A stretch of 64,000 bases of DNA from Wolfiporia cocos (Eukaryota; Basidiomycota; Agaricomycetes; Polyporales; Phaeolaceae): positions 1,860,001 to 1,924,000 of the forward strand of contig JACCLO010000005.1 of the NCBI GenBank assembly GCA_029448655.1, given 5' to 3'. This document shows positions 42,194 to 53,799 of the stretch, piece after piece. The position numbers were made by a program, and so were the translations under genes. The stretch's first letter is position 1; each line of letters starts with the position of its first letter. A model generated the notes under the pieces. It ran no database searches, was not told the DNA's origin, and saw only the letters and a list, made by a program, of their open reading frames with translations.

Positions 42194-42404
42194 TTGCACT
42201 GTAGCTCAGTTGGCTAATGTATGCTGCGATGCTCTTGTTCTCATCCGTGCTAAGGTCCTTGGTTCGAGTCCCAGATGTACCATTTTATTGTCACAGTAGA
42301 TTAATCTGCCGCAGTTAGCAGATTAATCTGCGTGCAAACCTAGCTCGCAACTGCGATTTCTTAAGCGAAGGGCAGTTGGCAGATTAAGATAATTGACTGA
42401 AGTC
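42194..42404 (+). repeat. tRNA-headed SINE-like repeat, right copy
   Basis: A box TAGCTCAGTTGG (42,202-42,213) and B box GGTTCGAGTCC (42,261-42,271), then a body with GTAGATTAATCTGC and the perfect palindrome GCAGATTAATCTGC, ending AATTGACTGAAG. It is an inverted copy of 31,696-31,905. Beyond both copies the duplicated flank CAGATCATGYAG appears, so the pair and its spacer behave as one insertion. Confidence 0.75.
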
Positions 42405-43054
42405 CCTCAGATCATGCAGTTTGTGACATGCCGACCGGCGCGACGCGTGCCAGTATGTTTATGTAGAGCCGAGTTCATCACTCTCATGGTTCTCTCGAAC
42501 ACACTCTGACTGCCTTTATAGCGGTAGTGATCTGACGAATGTAACAGATGCAGTGCCTAGTCACAGGAGGTAGTGCAGTAACTGATACCCACTACACCAA
42601 TATTGGGAAATCATTGACAGGTGGTGCAGAATCTAGGAACTATACTGTGAGTGGAGGTATAGCCTGTTTGTCGACATTCTCTGGCGGTGCAGCTGGACAT
42701 GTTAGCTATCACCAGTGTGGCGTTGCCATACGGCGCAAGACGTGACTTCAGAGGATACAATATATCGCATACAGCAGCGGCGAGAGCTGTTATAACAAAA
42801 GAAGCGCCCGCTTGAGGCTTACTATCGCTTCGACGCGCCGCTCGGAGCGCGTCAACTTCCAACAAGTGCTCCGTGACTCCATCCTATAGGCTCATGTTCA
42901 AACGTTCAGAGCAGAATCAGACTTGCATCGCATGGACTCAGAAGCACCCCCAAAGCTCAATGCCACAGCACCTTGCTCTCATTCAGATATCGAAATCAAT
43001 GTCAGACAGACTCCTGCCGTTAGCACACTATCGTTGAAGGTTCTCCTTATGAGG

Positions 43055-44538
43055 GGCGAGGTCTATGAAGCTGCTCGGATTGTCACCAGTGCTTGCGGGA
43101 TGTTCCTAGATCTCGTCCAAGAACCGGGTAGTCGTCTGACAGAAATTGCTTGCACAAACTTTATCTCGAGAGCGTTGCACGTTGCGATCCAGGCATGCGT
43201 TGCAGAGGTCCTCGCTGATGCAGATCCGAAATAAGGGCATGTCGGTTGCACTCATAAGTGAGAAGACAGGCATAAATGAACAGAAATTGAGTAAGTCCTC
43301 ACCATTGCTGAAACTCATCGCATTTCTCACTACGTTATAGCGTGTGTGTTGCGCACGTTGTACTCCGTCCATGTCTTCAGAAAAGTCAGAGACGGTTACT
43401 TCGCAAATAATCGTACTAGCAACGCACTCGCCCGCGATCCTTACCTATACGATTGGCTACTCCTTCAGTGAGTATCTAGACCACGACAAGACCATGTATT
43501 GACAAGTGTCAATAAGCGGTCAAGAGGTTTGCACCGCGTCAGACCAGCTACTCCCATTGCCATTCGACAAAGTAAAGACTAATGCAACATCCGATCGAGT
43601 GACTGCATGACAGGACGCAATTGGTGCCGAATCTACGGTATGGGAATATTTAGAGCAACATATCGAGCAGCCAGACGGCTCCCTGGGGCCACGCCCCCAG
43701 CTCAGAAACTGGACTCGGGGTATGATAGGTAGCGGGCGCGCGATTGCATCCGGCATTCATTCAGGTCTGTGGCTGTACTCTTTTTGGCATGCTGCGCGTA
43801 TCGATCGCTTCCTGCATAGATTATCCGTGGGAAGCCCTCGGCTCGAGCACTATCGTGGATGTAGGCGGAGGAGCCGGTAAGTAGACATAGCCTCTTCACC
43901 GCAGGGTGGCTGATAGCCATATCACAGGCGGTACCAGTCCGACCTTGCTGGACGATTCCATAACCTACGCTTCGTAGTCGAGGACCTTCCTTCGACTATC
44001 CAGCAGGCACAAGCAGTATGGACGCGCGAGTACCCGGAGGCTCTGCAACGCGGCCGTGTCAAACTCATGCCACACAACTGCTTTACAGAGCAGCCGATCA
44101 AAGGGGCTGAGGTTTACTTTATGCGGGCCGTCCTGTGCGTGCATCTTTCAACCACGCACATTGCTTGTGAGATGCTGACACATGTGGATGACTTCTAGTC
44201 ATGACTGGCCTGACGATCAATGTGTCACTATCCTGTCCCATTTGCGTGCGGCGATGTGACCAGACTCGGTCATCTTGGTTGCCGGCCAGGTCATCAATAC
44301 CACTGTGGGCTCTCCCCTGCTTAGAGCAGCTCCGCCTCCTCTTCCTCCCAACTATGGAGTTGCGAGATACTTCGGAAACATGCACGACCTGACTATGATG
44401 GCGATCCACAATGGAACGGAGCGCACGCCGGAGATGCTGGACGCAGTTGCCAAGCATGCGGGACTGAAGGTGACGAAGATTTGGGAGCGCCGTGGTATCA
44501 TCTACATTGCAGAGCTCAGGGTCAGAGAAGATTCATAA
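43055..44538 (+). pseudogene. Second copy of the O-methyltransferase, inactivated
   Basis: Aligns with 17,575-19,052 along exons and introns, but has a +1 insertion and in-frame TAA near 43,230, TGG changed to TGA at 43,608-43,610, a 1-bp deletion in the SAM-loop exon (about 43,938), and GGA changed to TGA at 44,257-44,259. The first about 50 codons of the working copy have no counterpart. Intron borders are still recognisable. Downstream similarity continues to about 44,980. It is a decayed product of the segmental duplication. Confidence 0.92.
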
Positions 44539-44979
44539 ATGCCCACTATGCCTAGATTTCCGTCGTGCTGCCATGCAGCTAGATGTGTATATAGATCTAG
44601 CCATTTCGATGCAACTCAGTGGTTCATAGAGCATAGAAATTGCATGGAGCCTGATGGGCGCATCGCAAACTGTCAACGAATCTAAATCACCGACCTTCGC
44701 CTCCCCACAACATAAGGCAGGACGGTACAGTTTGCAACCTCTCCGTGCGAGATCGCAAGGATCATAACTGATTCATGAAGGTCCACGACATGCTGCCAGA
44801 AACTGGTTGTCGACGGCTACACTGCTGTCAAGAGTTACGAGTACCATTTGGAATTTTGAATCCGTATGACAATCCCGCTAATACGCGTCAGGACATGCTG
44901 ACACAATGTGTGATTGCATCGCAAAAAATTGAGGGGAAGAAAGAGGCACGGCAACGATTTATGAGGTCCATGACATGGA

Positions 44980-45869
44980 CATGCCGCCCACCACCTATTC
45001 TTTGCCGGCTACAATAAATGATGAGACGGGATTGCGGTTCCAGCGCCGAGCTAGTCTCCGTAGCTCCATCAGTATCCGACACCCAATATACCAGTGCGTG
45101 CATGTCATAAGCAATTGGCACGCAATTCAAGTATCCACGGCCATAGGACTCTGAAAGCACCGCATCCCGTCCGATCTGCGCAGTCAAGCAGAGTGCCGCC
45201 CAGTTAGTACCACGGTGGGGGACCACGCGGGAATCCTGGGTGCTGTGGTTTTTTCTTCTTCGATCGCTGTTCGCTTTATTTGTATGAGTAGATTCCTTGG
45301 CAAACTCGGAACAAATACTCGTGTATACGATCTTGAATGCGTACGATGGCGGCTTCCTGTAATATGTGATTGCAAGGGTAACTTTATTCCCGGATGCATA
45401 GTTGTACACACTACAGGAAAATCGTACAATACACGTGGGGGACCAATAGATAGTCGGCTCATCATTGCAGCTTGTAAGTGGGAGCATAGACAATGCGCAT
45501 CGTCTATCGCCCGCACACCTATCCATCCTGATACCAGACGGCGGTATGGACAGGGATAGCGCGCGGCGAGGAATTTCTGGACATCATATGAAGCGTGAAC
45601 AAGAGTGACCCCATGGGGATCGAAAATGGAACTAGGCTTGGACTTGATATTGGAATTGTCTGAAATGGGCGATGTAATGGTAGTAAAGCCGGGAGCGGTC
45701 CATATTGTATGCGTGAGTGATTGGCAACTAAGATGAGGCGAGACCTGAGACTATGATTATTCAACCCGATGGGGGACCAGACACGATGAAACAGGGAAAG
45801 ATTCGATCACCGGGCACAACAGGCGGATGCGCGAAGGCGGAAGGCCAGGATGCAACCGCGCGATCGCGA
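44980..45869. other. Right border of the island and duplicated segment D2
   Basis: 45,331-45,735 is the uninterrupted copy of segment D1 and keeps the empty site of the 692-bp MITE near 45,400. After 45,735 the sequence becomes the 3' flank of SCH9. No gene is seen. Confidence 0.75.
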
Positions 45870-48713
45870 TCACATGTGCAGATCATCGTCGAAATCGTCG
45901 ATGTGATCTGCCCCCCACCGCGCGTACCGCCCAGCGGGGGTCTCGTCCGCCGGGTCGTCCTCGACGTCCGGGTCCGCCACGTCGTCCTCCTCCGCCCCAT
46001 CCTGCTCCCCCGCCAGCATGCCCGCCGCCGCCGGGACGACCGACTCGCCGTGGTACGTGAATCCGCGGAAGTTCTCCTGCACGCTGCTCGTGAGCGGGCT
46101 CCCCGCAGCGTCGCGCTTCCTCCGGCCCTTCTTCACGATCTCGATCCCCGCGCGCTGCGACTGCGACTGCGACTGTGCGGGCGCGGGCGCGGGCGCGGGC
46201 GCAGGCGTGAGTGCAGGCAGGCGGTCGCTGCCGAGCGGTCCGTTGGGCGTGTGCAGCGAGCCGGCGTTCAGGCTCTGAGAGAGCGCGACCCAGTCTTCGG
46301 AGGGGTCCTCCTCGTCGAGGTCCATGATCTCGTCAGGACCGGCGTCGCGCACGTCGGCGGTGGTGAATTCGGGGTCGAAGTTCGCGACGGACTCGTCTGA
46401 CTCGACGGAGGGCTTGAACGGGGGTGTGACCTGCTTGAGCGAGAGCGCCTTCCAGTCGATCGTCTTGAAGAAGGGATGTTCCTTGAGTTCCTCCGCATCC
46501 CGCTGGGCACCAAGTCGGTGCTTGGGATTCCGGTTGAGGAGCTGGACAGACATCAGCATAGAATGCACGCAAAGGCACAAACATACGTACCCCTTTGACG
46601 AACTGCTTCCCATCCTCATTGATGACCCCCTTCGGGAACCTGATCTTGCCAAAGCAGATGTTCTTGTACATCTGTTGAGTGTCCTCTGCATAGAATGGAC
46701 TCCACCCGCAGCACATTTCGAACAAGAGTACACCCAAACTCCAGAAGTCGACGAGCTTGGAGTATCCGTGCTCGTCGAGCAGAACTTCTGGCGCGAGGTA
46801 CTCGGTTGTCCCACAAAAAGTGTTGGTCAGTTCATCTGAGCGAAGATCAGGCTTTGAGAGTCCAAAGTCACACAAGGCAACGTGGCCAGTCGCATCCAGT
46901 AGAATATTCTCCGGCTTGAGGTCCCTTTGCGCTGCGTGTTAGCTATTGTGCACCCTCTAGCAGTGGTCCACCACTCACCTATACACAATGTCGTACTTAT
47001 GCAGGTGCTCCAGAGCCAGGATCAGTTCTGCGATATAGAACCGCGCACGCTCCTCGTTGAACCGCGTCTCGCGTTGCAAATGCCAGAACAGCTCTCCGCC
47101 GCTCTTAAAGTCGGTAACGAGGTAGAGGTCCGTATCGGTTTGGAAGCTGAACTTGAGCCCGACGAGGAACGGCGACTCGAGGCTGCGCTGGAGGATCTTG
47201 CGCTCGCCAATGGTATGCGCGACCTCCTTCTTTGCGATGATCTCGCGCTTGGAGAGGACCTTCATCGCGTAGATGCGCTTCGTGTCCTTCTTGCGCACCT
47301 GGAAGACGCGGCCGAAGGTGCCGCGGCCGATGAGCTTGAGGAACTCAAAGTCGCGGGGCGTGAGCGCGCGCTTGGTCTGCGAGCGTGGGTGTGGGCGCGT
47401 GTGGGCGCGAGGCAGTCACGGGACGCGGGGCAGGACAGATAGGCGTCGGATCAAGACACGGAAGAGATTCAGTGGGGGGACGAGGCGCCGGGGTCAGGTG
47501 CGCACCTTGTTTGCCTCGAACGTGATCTGGACGCGCATCTCCCCACTCACAGGCTCATTCTCGAACGGCTTCAGCCTGCACGCAGTGGGGTGGGCGCATA
47601 TAGTCAATTTAGTGGCGGGCACAGCGGCGATAGTGGCGGCGAAGTGGCGTGCGGCAGCGGGTAAGCATCAGTGTGGCGTGTCAGCCGTCTCGACGCAGGC
47701 ACGCACCTGTACCACTGGTCCACGGTGTGCTCGTGCTGCAGCACCGGCTTGATCTGCACCGTGCCAAGGAAGCCGGGGTCGCTCGCCGAGCGGTCGTACA
47801 CGTTCACCGTGATGACTGATAGGTCCGAGGTCACGTCGCTGCAGGGCGTGAGCTAAGCATGCAGACGCAGACGGCGCACTCACAAAGACACCTCGTGTTT
47901 CCACACGGGGTTCGTGGCGGATATCCGCGCTGCCCCAAAGAGCCCGCTTGCAAGCCCCGACTTGAGCCCGCCGTTCGTGGGCGAGCCCGAGAGGCTGCCA
48001 CTGCCCCTTGCGCTCCCGTTCCTGCCCGCGAGCGCGCCGAGCGCCGAGAGTGCGTTGGACGACGACGTGCGGCTCGGCAGGCCCTTGACCTCCTTGTCGG
48101 TCTCGTCCGTCGGGTCGCGGCTGACGAACTCGTTCTGCTCGAACTGGACGACGCAGTACGGGCGCGAGGTGCTCGAGCGGACGCTGAGGCCGCGCGCCTG
48201 GATGAGCTTGACGTGTATCTGGCCCTTGGACGGGCCCGACGCGGTCATGGCTGCGGTGCCATTCGGGGTTGCGCCGGTCGTGGTGCCGGCAGAGACGGAC
48301 GAGGATGTGGACGAGACGGGCGAGGGCTGCGCGGAGGTTGGGCGGGCGACGGCGAGACGCTGCTTTGGGGGAGGCGGCTGCTGCATGTTGAAGTCGGGCG
48401 CATGAAGCGAGAGGCTCGTGGTGGGTTGTGCGGCAGGGAGGGGGCCCCCGGATGGCGTCAGAGGCGCGGCAGGAGGGAGCTGGATGGCCTGTTCGGGGGC
48501 GGGTGCGCCGAGCGAGAGGAGGTGGTGGGGCGTGTTGAGGAGGTGGTGGTGGTAGGAGGGGACGGAGGGCGACGGGAGCGGGTGCACGGCGTGGTTGCTC
48601 TGGGGAGGGTGCTGGATGTCTGGTGGGAGGTCGAAGGGGTTCCGGCGCTCTTTCCCGTCTGGGCCAGCCTTCGGCGTGAGATCGGCGGGGGAGCTTGGCC
48701 AAAATTTGAGCAT
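45870..48713 (-). CDS. SCH9: AGC protein kinase SCH9
   Basis: Sch9 is the fungal S6-kinase-like target of TORC1 that controls growth, ribosome production and stress entry. Six exons: 48713-47884, 47838-47707, 47575-47506, 47376-46979, 46924-46591, 46541-45870. A long Ser/Pro-rich N-terminus leads to a C2 domain (GQIHVKLIQARGLSVRSS, WKHEVSF, VITVNVYDRSASDPGFLGT). The kinase domain shows IGRGTFGRVFQVRKK, AMKVL, YRDLKPENILLD, DFGLSKPD, TFCGTTEYLAPEVL and the C-lobe NRNPKHRLGA. The AGC tail has FDPEFT and, near the end, FRGFTYHGE (hydrophobic motif). ATG 48713 gives MLKFWPSSPAD, typical of Sch9. An Ala-Pro and a Gln-Ser repeat lie in the tail. Confidence 0.94.
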
Positions 48714-48755
48714 TTTGCCTGCGGATGCGCGATGCAGCGACGGCGGGGGATGGGC

Positions 48756-48845
48756 CTCTGCACTCGACGACGGCGGGCAAGAGAGAGCGAGACTCTGCAC
48801 TCGACGACGGCGGGCGAGAGAGAGAGCGAGACTCTGCACTCGACG
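48756..48845. repeat. Tandem repeat in the SCH9 5' leader
   Basis: Two full units (37 and 39 bp) and one partial unit starting CTCTGCACTCGACGACGGCG and containing GAGAGAGCGAGA. They lie 43 bp upstream of the SCH9 ATG, so probably in the 5' UTR or core promoter. Confidence 0.85.
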
Positions 48846-48998
48846 CCCGCTTCGGCGCAACGTCTCCACCCGTTCTGATCATCTGCACCACCGCTTACTT
48901 CGTCGCCACGTTTCGCTGCACCGCCCTCTGGCCAAAATCAAAACAGAACGCTTACGCCCAACGCGCTTTTGTGTCCGTTTATGTCTCCTATCTGCGTT

Positions 48999-49625
48999 CT
49001 AGGCCTCGCCCTCTGCCCGCACCCCCGCCTGCGCCTGTGCCCGGAGCGCCTCCTGGCCCCACCGCAGCCCACTCAGCACCGCGCCAACGACCACGCCCAG
49101 CCCCAGCGCCCGCCGCGCCGCCGTCCACGGTAGTCGGTCTGCCTCGCCATCAGCCAGTGCTCCAATGATGCACGACGCAGGCCGCGTCCAGGCGAGACAC
49201 TCACAGGCGCCCGAAAACACCGCCGCGGTGCCCACGCCCGCGACGACCTCGCTCGCCTCGTCCAGCCCGTGCCCGAGGCGCCGGCAGCCCTCCTCCAGCC
49301 CGACCCACACCGCCGCCGTCGCGCCCAGCTTCCCCGCCTCGCGCCCCGCCTCCTTCAGCCCGCCCATCAGCACGCGGTAGTTCTTCGTCTTGTTGTAAAA
49401 GTACCACCCCTGCACCGTCGTCGGCGGCCGGTGCACGTTCTCCGCGAGGAACCGCAGCGCCGTCGTGCGTGCGCCCCGCCGCAGCCCGATCATCGACCCG
49501 ATGAGCACCGCCGCGCCCGGCAGCACGTACCACCGCGACGGGACCGTCACCCGGATCTGCGGCTTTGGTGGCTCATCGCCCGACGGGAGGCTGTCCGAGT
49601 AGATGTCAGGTGTGGCCGACGACAT
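48999..49625 (-). CDS. Predicted multi-pass membrane protein, Tim17-like
   Basis: 209 codons from MSSATPDIYSDSLPSGDEPP. After a polar N-terminus come hydrophobic, glycine-zipper-like segments (YVLPGAAVLIGSMIGLRRGA, GATAAVWVGLEEG, VVAGVGTAAVFSGA, LGLGVVVGAVLSGL), the pattern of Tim17/Tim22/Tim23-type mitochondrial membrane proteins. A 45-nt stretch (49,160-49,204) has GTGAGT and a closing AG and keeps frame whether spliced or retained; spliced reading gives FSGASLADGEAD. Assignment to the superfamily is by hydrophobic pattern only. It is co-oriented with SCH9 and the Fe-S protein next to it. Confidence 0.7.
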   Translation of the reverse strand: MSSATPDIYSDSLPSGDEPPKPQIRVTVPSRWYVLPGAAVLIGSMIGLRRGARTTALRFLAENVHRPPTTVQGWYFYNKTKNYRVLMGGLKEAGREAGKLGATAAVWVGLEEGCRRLGHGLDEASEVVAGVGTAAVFSGACECLAWTRPASCIIGALADGEADRLPWTAARRALGLGVVVGAVLSGLRWGQEALRAQAQAGVRAEGEA

Positions 49626-49764
49626 TGTCCGTCGTGTGCGTTCTGCATGCGGACGTGCAAGCAGCCACTTTCACGTGCCTCGCCGGGACCGGCAAAAGAA
49701 GCGCATCAGCGCCGTCGATCATTCCAATTCAGCAACGTGCAGAATACAAATGCCATTGATTAAT

Positions 49765-51069
49765 CTACCAATCGTGCAGGCTCGCATGCCCCGGACGAGA
49801 CAGATTGAGCCCGCCACGAAGCAGGCGGGGAAGGACCTTCCCGCCTATGACAGTCTCCTGCACAACCGCGTCCACCTCGTGCGGCGTCACTCGCCCATAC
49901 CAGACCGATGCGCCCTGAGGGGTGTTGACCTGCATCACGTCAATACCAGCCCGCCACATGAGCCGAACCTGCAACGTACGATCATGTTTCCGGCGAACTT
50001 GTGCCCGCCCATGTGCGAGTTGCGCACGATAAGGACACGCTTCTCGGCGCCGACACTCTTGAGTCGCCGGACGACTTCCGCCTCCTTCTCCTCGCCCGAC
50101 CCAGTGAGTTCTTCGAGAGGCGACCCGGAAAGCGAAGGGTCGTCGAGCTGCGTGTGGACTTCCCAGCCTTCCCGCTCGAGAGCGACTGTGAGGGCTGGAC
50201 AGAACATGCATGAATGCACGGGCTATATGCAGGACATCGCAGAGACATACTGTGCTCTAGTTTGGGCGCCGCGATGGAACAGCGCTTGTCCCTCCGCTTG
50301 TGAGAGCCTGCACCGGTCCGGTCAGCGAACACCACAGACACCGATCAACGGGCACTCACAAAGCAGGATCACACACGCATACGGCAGCACATACGTCTTC
50401 AGCCCCCCCTGCTTCTGCGGGACCTCACCGTGCCCGACGCTCCGCCACAGCGCGCGCGCGCCCTCCACCGAGCGCTCCACCTCGGTCACGACGCGGTACT
50501 CGGGGAACACGAACACCGTCTCGCGCGCCTCCTCGTCGCTCACGGTGGTGTGGCTCCCGTTCAGGATCGTGATCTTCGACGCCTCCGCGGAGGCATACAC
50601 GCCCGGCGGCGCGCTGCCCGCTCCGCCCGCGGGCGGGCGCCGCGTCTTCGCCTTGGGCACCTCGCCCCGCGTCTCGGCGAGGAAGGCCGCGAGCGTGCCC
50701 GCGGCGTCCGTCACCTCCTTCTCCCAGTCCGACTTGCCCGTCGAGACCACCAGCTGCACAGCAAGGTGCGTCAGCGATGAGCTGTAGCTGGCAGGGGAGG
50801 CACGCGCGGGCGCACCTGGCGCGCGTACGGCTTCACGGAGCCAAGCATTTGAGTCTCCATGTCTACGTCGAACCTTGATGGATATTCATCGTGCCCTACA
50901 CCCGGTCAACAGCGCCCCGCCGTGCGTGTCGCTACGCACCTTCGTCGCACGGGTCCGCGCACCCGCGGCAGCTGGCGTCGGAGACCGGGATCGCTGCGTC
51001 CTTGAGCTCGTCCGCCGGGTCGGATGCGGCGCCCGTCACGTATGATTTAAGCTTTCTGAAGCTGCTCAT
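49765..51069 (-). CDS. Sucrase/ferredoxin-like thioredoxin-fold [2Fe-2S] protein (Apd1/Aim32 family)
   Basis: Six exons: 51069-50940, 50895-50816, 50753-50360, 50307-50251, 50194-49980, 49929-49765. The N-terminus has the Cys cluster ASCRGCADPCDEG. Then come WEKEV, the family signature CSHKRRDKRCSIAAPKLE, WEVHTQLDD, and the C-terminal His pair in HMGGHKFAGN. The end is WYGRVTPHEVDAVVQETV and LLRGGLNLSRPGHASLHDW. In yeast Apd1/Aim32, Cys and His residues of these motifs bind a [2Fe-2S] cluster. All introns keep frame; the smallest is 44 bp. A Pro/Ala-rich insert (KTRRPPAGGAGSAPPG) lies in the middle. Physiological role in this fungus is unknown. Confidence 0.9.
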
Positions 51070-51523
51070 AGCGGTTACGGCGTAGCCTGTGACACGGGGA
51101 GCTGTGGAAGGGTGTGGTCCGGATAAAGGTTCGACGGCATTATAAGGCGCGCCATTGGACGCGATATTAGAGGTCACAGAACGCGCTGAGGCGTCCGCTC
51201 GGCTGCGGCAGTGAGTAATGAAATGATCGCAGCTCCTAATCTGATAAGATGACAAACCCATGTATTCCTTTTGGAACTGAAATTGATGGCCGCCACGACG
51301 ACTACTGACTCATTGTACCTGTACTGAGTAACTCTGGACAAGACAAACACAAATCATGAATGACATATGTGGACGAGCGAATTGCTAACTTTACAGTGTA
51401 ATAATCACGACTACAGCCATTAACTTCTACTCTAAGTTTCAGAACATGATACACAAAGTGATCGCTATGGCCGGTAACATGTAACATCGCAGCCGTGCTC
51501 ACGCGCTGTGGAGATACGAAGCG
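51070..51523. other. Intergenic region
   Basis: About 450 bp between the 5' end of the Fe-S protein gene and the 3' end of the UIM protein gene. No feature beyond a probable promoter is seen. Confidence 0.5.
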
Positions 51524-53799
51524 CTACCGACCAAACTCGTCCGGCACGAATGGAGTTACCAGGTCGTACGTCTGATCGTTCCTGCTGCGCGACGGCTTGC
51601 TGCCGAGGCCCACGAAGCTCTTCAGCTTCTGTCTCATCCCACGCTTTTCGTCATCGAGCTCAATTTGATCCAACGGATAGATCGAGTCGATGAGTTTCGA
51701 CAGCCTGCGCAGACCGGGGATACCCTCGTGCGCGCCGTTCCTGGAGACATCTAGTGCTGTGGCGAGGTACGTGGCGAGGTCGGGCATGGAGATAGGGAGC
51801 GTCGGGTACAGGTTCCCCGGAGTGTTCGGGACAGTATAGAACTTCGACATCGCCGCATCAGCGCCATCCCGCAGCACCGCGGGCGGTGCAGTCAAGGTAT
51901 ATGACCACGGCAGCATGGTTGTGTCGCCATTGCGGTATCTTTGCGCGTTCGGTGTATCGCTTTTGACGGGCCTGTCCATGGACATGTACAAGACAGTGTT
52001 CCACTCGGGCGATGTGCTGTGTACCTGCGTGCTATGAGCATACGACTGCATCTTCATCGACATTATATGTACCTTGACAAACGACACTACTACGCGGAGT
52101 CGTATATCCTTCGTAGCGTTTGCGATGGTCTCAGTGGACGGCTCGATACGAGTAGAGCCCATCATCGCCATCAACTTCAGCAGGCTGCGCCAGTTTGGAC
52201 CGCGTATATGGAATGGGGCCTTCTTGTCGTATGTCAGTTGTATAACGGTGGGAATCTCCGTCTGCATCGGTCTCAATGATGCGCTTATCGAGGGAACCCC
52301 GACCCCCATTGCTGCAAGCAAGATATTTAGTTTGCAGTTGATAGGTGCGGCGGCAGCATAACTCACAGACACCTCGCAGAAGTTGTTGAGGGATGAGCCG
52401 TTGTTGACAGACAGGCATTGGCTGAGGTTCACTTTCGTGGGGGAATGCAACCTGTCGCACTGGCGAGTGGTCTCCTTGTGAGTTGTCCCCAGAGTCGCCA
52501 TCAGACTCTCCAGAGTTCTCCTGCGCGATGAGGTGCTGAGGCAGAGGTCTGCACCTACTGTCAGGCGAATGCGACGGGGAAGTGCTCAAGGGCGCCGCTG
52601 CTGAGTCCCCGTTACTGGCAGAGAGGTGCTGCCTCTCTCCTAGCGGAGAAGGTGCATCCTGGGTATTTGGTAGAGGCGACATCTGAGAGCCCGGATAGGG
52701 AGTTGGCTGCGGTAGTTTGCGCGCATGAGCTCGTGGATGCTCAAGAACCATCTCTGGCATAGTGGAGCGGAATTGAAGCTGACGCGCGATGTCTGGGGAT
52801 TCTGGGGCACTGGGGGGGAACATTGGCGTCGATATGGTGATCGAACTGGATTTTCGGTGCATGGGAGGGTGAGGGCGCGCAGGCACAGCGGGATGTCGAG
52901 GTGATTGTCGCTGGGAGATTCCGTGCGACCGTGGGGACGACCCAGGGCTCCGGTGGATGCCCGCCCCATCGGCAGCGGGGACTTCGTGCGTGTGAGCTTG
53001 CGAGTGCGCGAGCGATTCTCGCATCGCTAGCGCTAGCGCCTCGTCTTCTTCTTGCATTACTCTGTGCTTCTGCGCCTCTGATTCCTGCAGTGAGAGGTGC
53101 AACACCTGTCTGAGCTCCTCGTCCTCGTCTTCCTCGGACACATTAGGAGGCAGCGTGGGTCTTCGAGCTTGCGAGGTGGACGGGTCGCGTGAAAAAGAGT
53201 CCAGTGAGCTAGAGCGATGCGAATACCCAGCCGCTGGGAAGGAATATGAAGGCTTTGGGGGCAACGGGGGGTGGTTAATGTCGTCACTCGGCTTCCGCGG
53301 GAGCGGCGGTGGAGGGGCAGATTGCGCATAACGCAGTCGCGGAGCCACGCGCGGCTCAGGAAATCTCAACGGCTGAGAGAAGTAATCCCCTTGTTCAGGC
53401 GAGGGATATGCGGGTATAGACGCGCTCGGCATGTTAATCATGGAGGGAACAGGCATACTGGGCCCCGCTTGAGGTCCGTATTGAGTCGAAAGCGAGGATT
53501 GACGGGGCGGATAATATCCATACTGCCGCGGAATAGGCTGTGTAGCAAATCCTCCAGGAAGCTGGGGCGGCACGGCGACTTGGGACTGCTGCATGGCGTT
53601 TTGGTAGCCTTGAGCAATCCTGGACGAGCCTGTGGGGTAAGATCTGCTGTCCCACCCAGCTATTAAAGCAATGGGTATGATCTCGGATGGCTGGACTTAG
53701 CCGCAAGCGTCGCAACGTACCGCCATCTGCGCGAGGCTGATACCCCGGGTTCGCGCCGGGAAACGGCATATATGAACTCGCACTCCACGACGCTGCCAT
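51524..53799 (-). CDS. Proline-rich protein with ubiquitin-interacting motifs
   Basis: Four exons: 53799-53721, 53659-52377, 52311-52073, 52024-51524, about 700 residues. The N-terminal half is rich in Pro/Ser/Tyr/Gln with PPLPRKPS and PPLPPKPS, possible SH3 ligands. Two helices fit the UIM consensus: DEELRQVLHLSLQESE and EEDEALALAMRESLA, which bind ubiquitin. The C-terminal half is a folded-looking region (VIQLTYDKKAPFHIRGPNWR, PEWNTVLYMSM, YPTLPISMPDLATYLATALD) ending in a basic tail (QKLKSFVGLGSKPSRSRNDQ). The second junction changes frame between long open stretches, which supports the model. I do not recognise a named ortholog; a role in endocytic or ubiquitin-dependent sorting is a guess. 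Confidence 0.75.

Noticed and set aside
42194..42290. Functional tRNA gene
   Set aside because: A and B boxes are good, but acceptor and D stems do not pair and the same sequence recurs inverted at 31.8 kb with a shared non-tRNA body, so it is a SINE-like repeat.
43055..44538. Repeat-induced point mutation as cause of decay
   Set aside because: Differences from the intact copy include indels and mixed substitutions without an obvious C-to-T excess by eye; a proper count is needed.
47859..48878. 339-codon plus-strand frame
   Set aside because: It lies wholly antisense to SCH9 exon 1 in GC-rich DNA, has no motif, and its composition mirrors the real gene.
49603..50787. 394-codon plus-strand frame
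   Set aside because: Antisense to the sucrase/ferredoxin-like gene, whose spliced protein matches its family from end to end.
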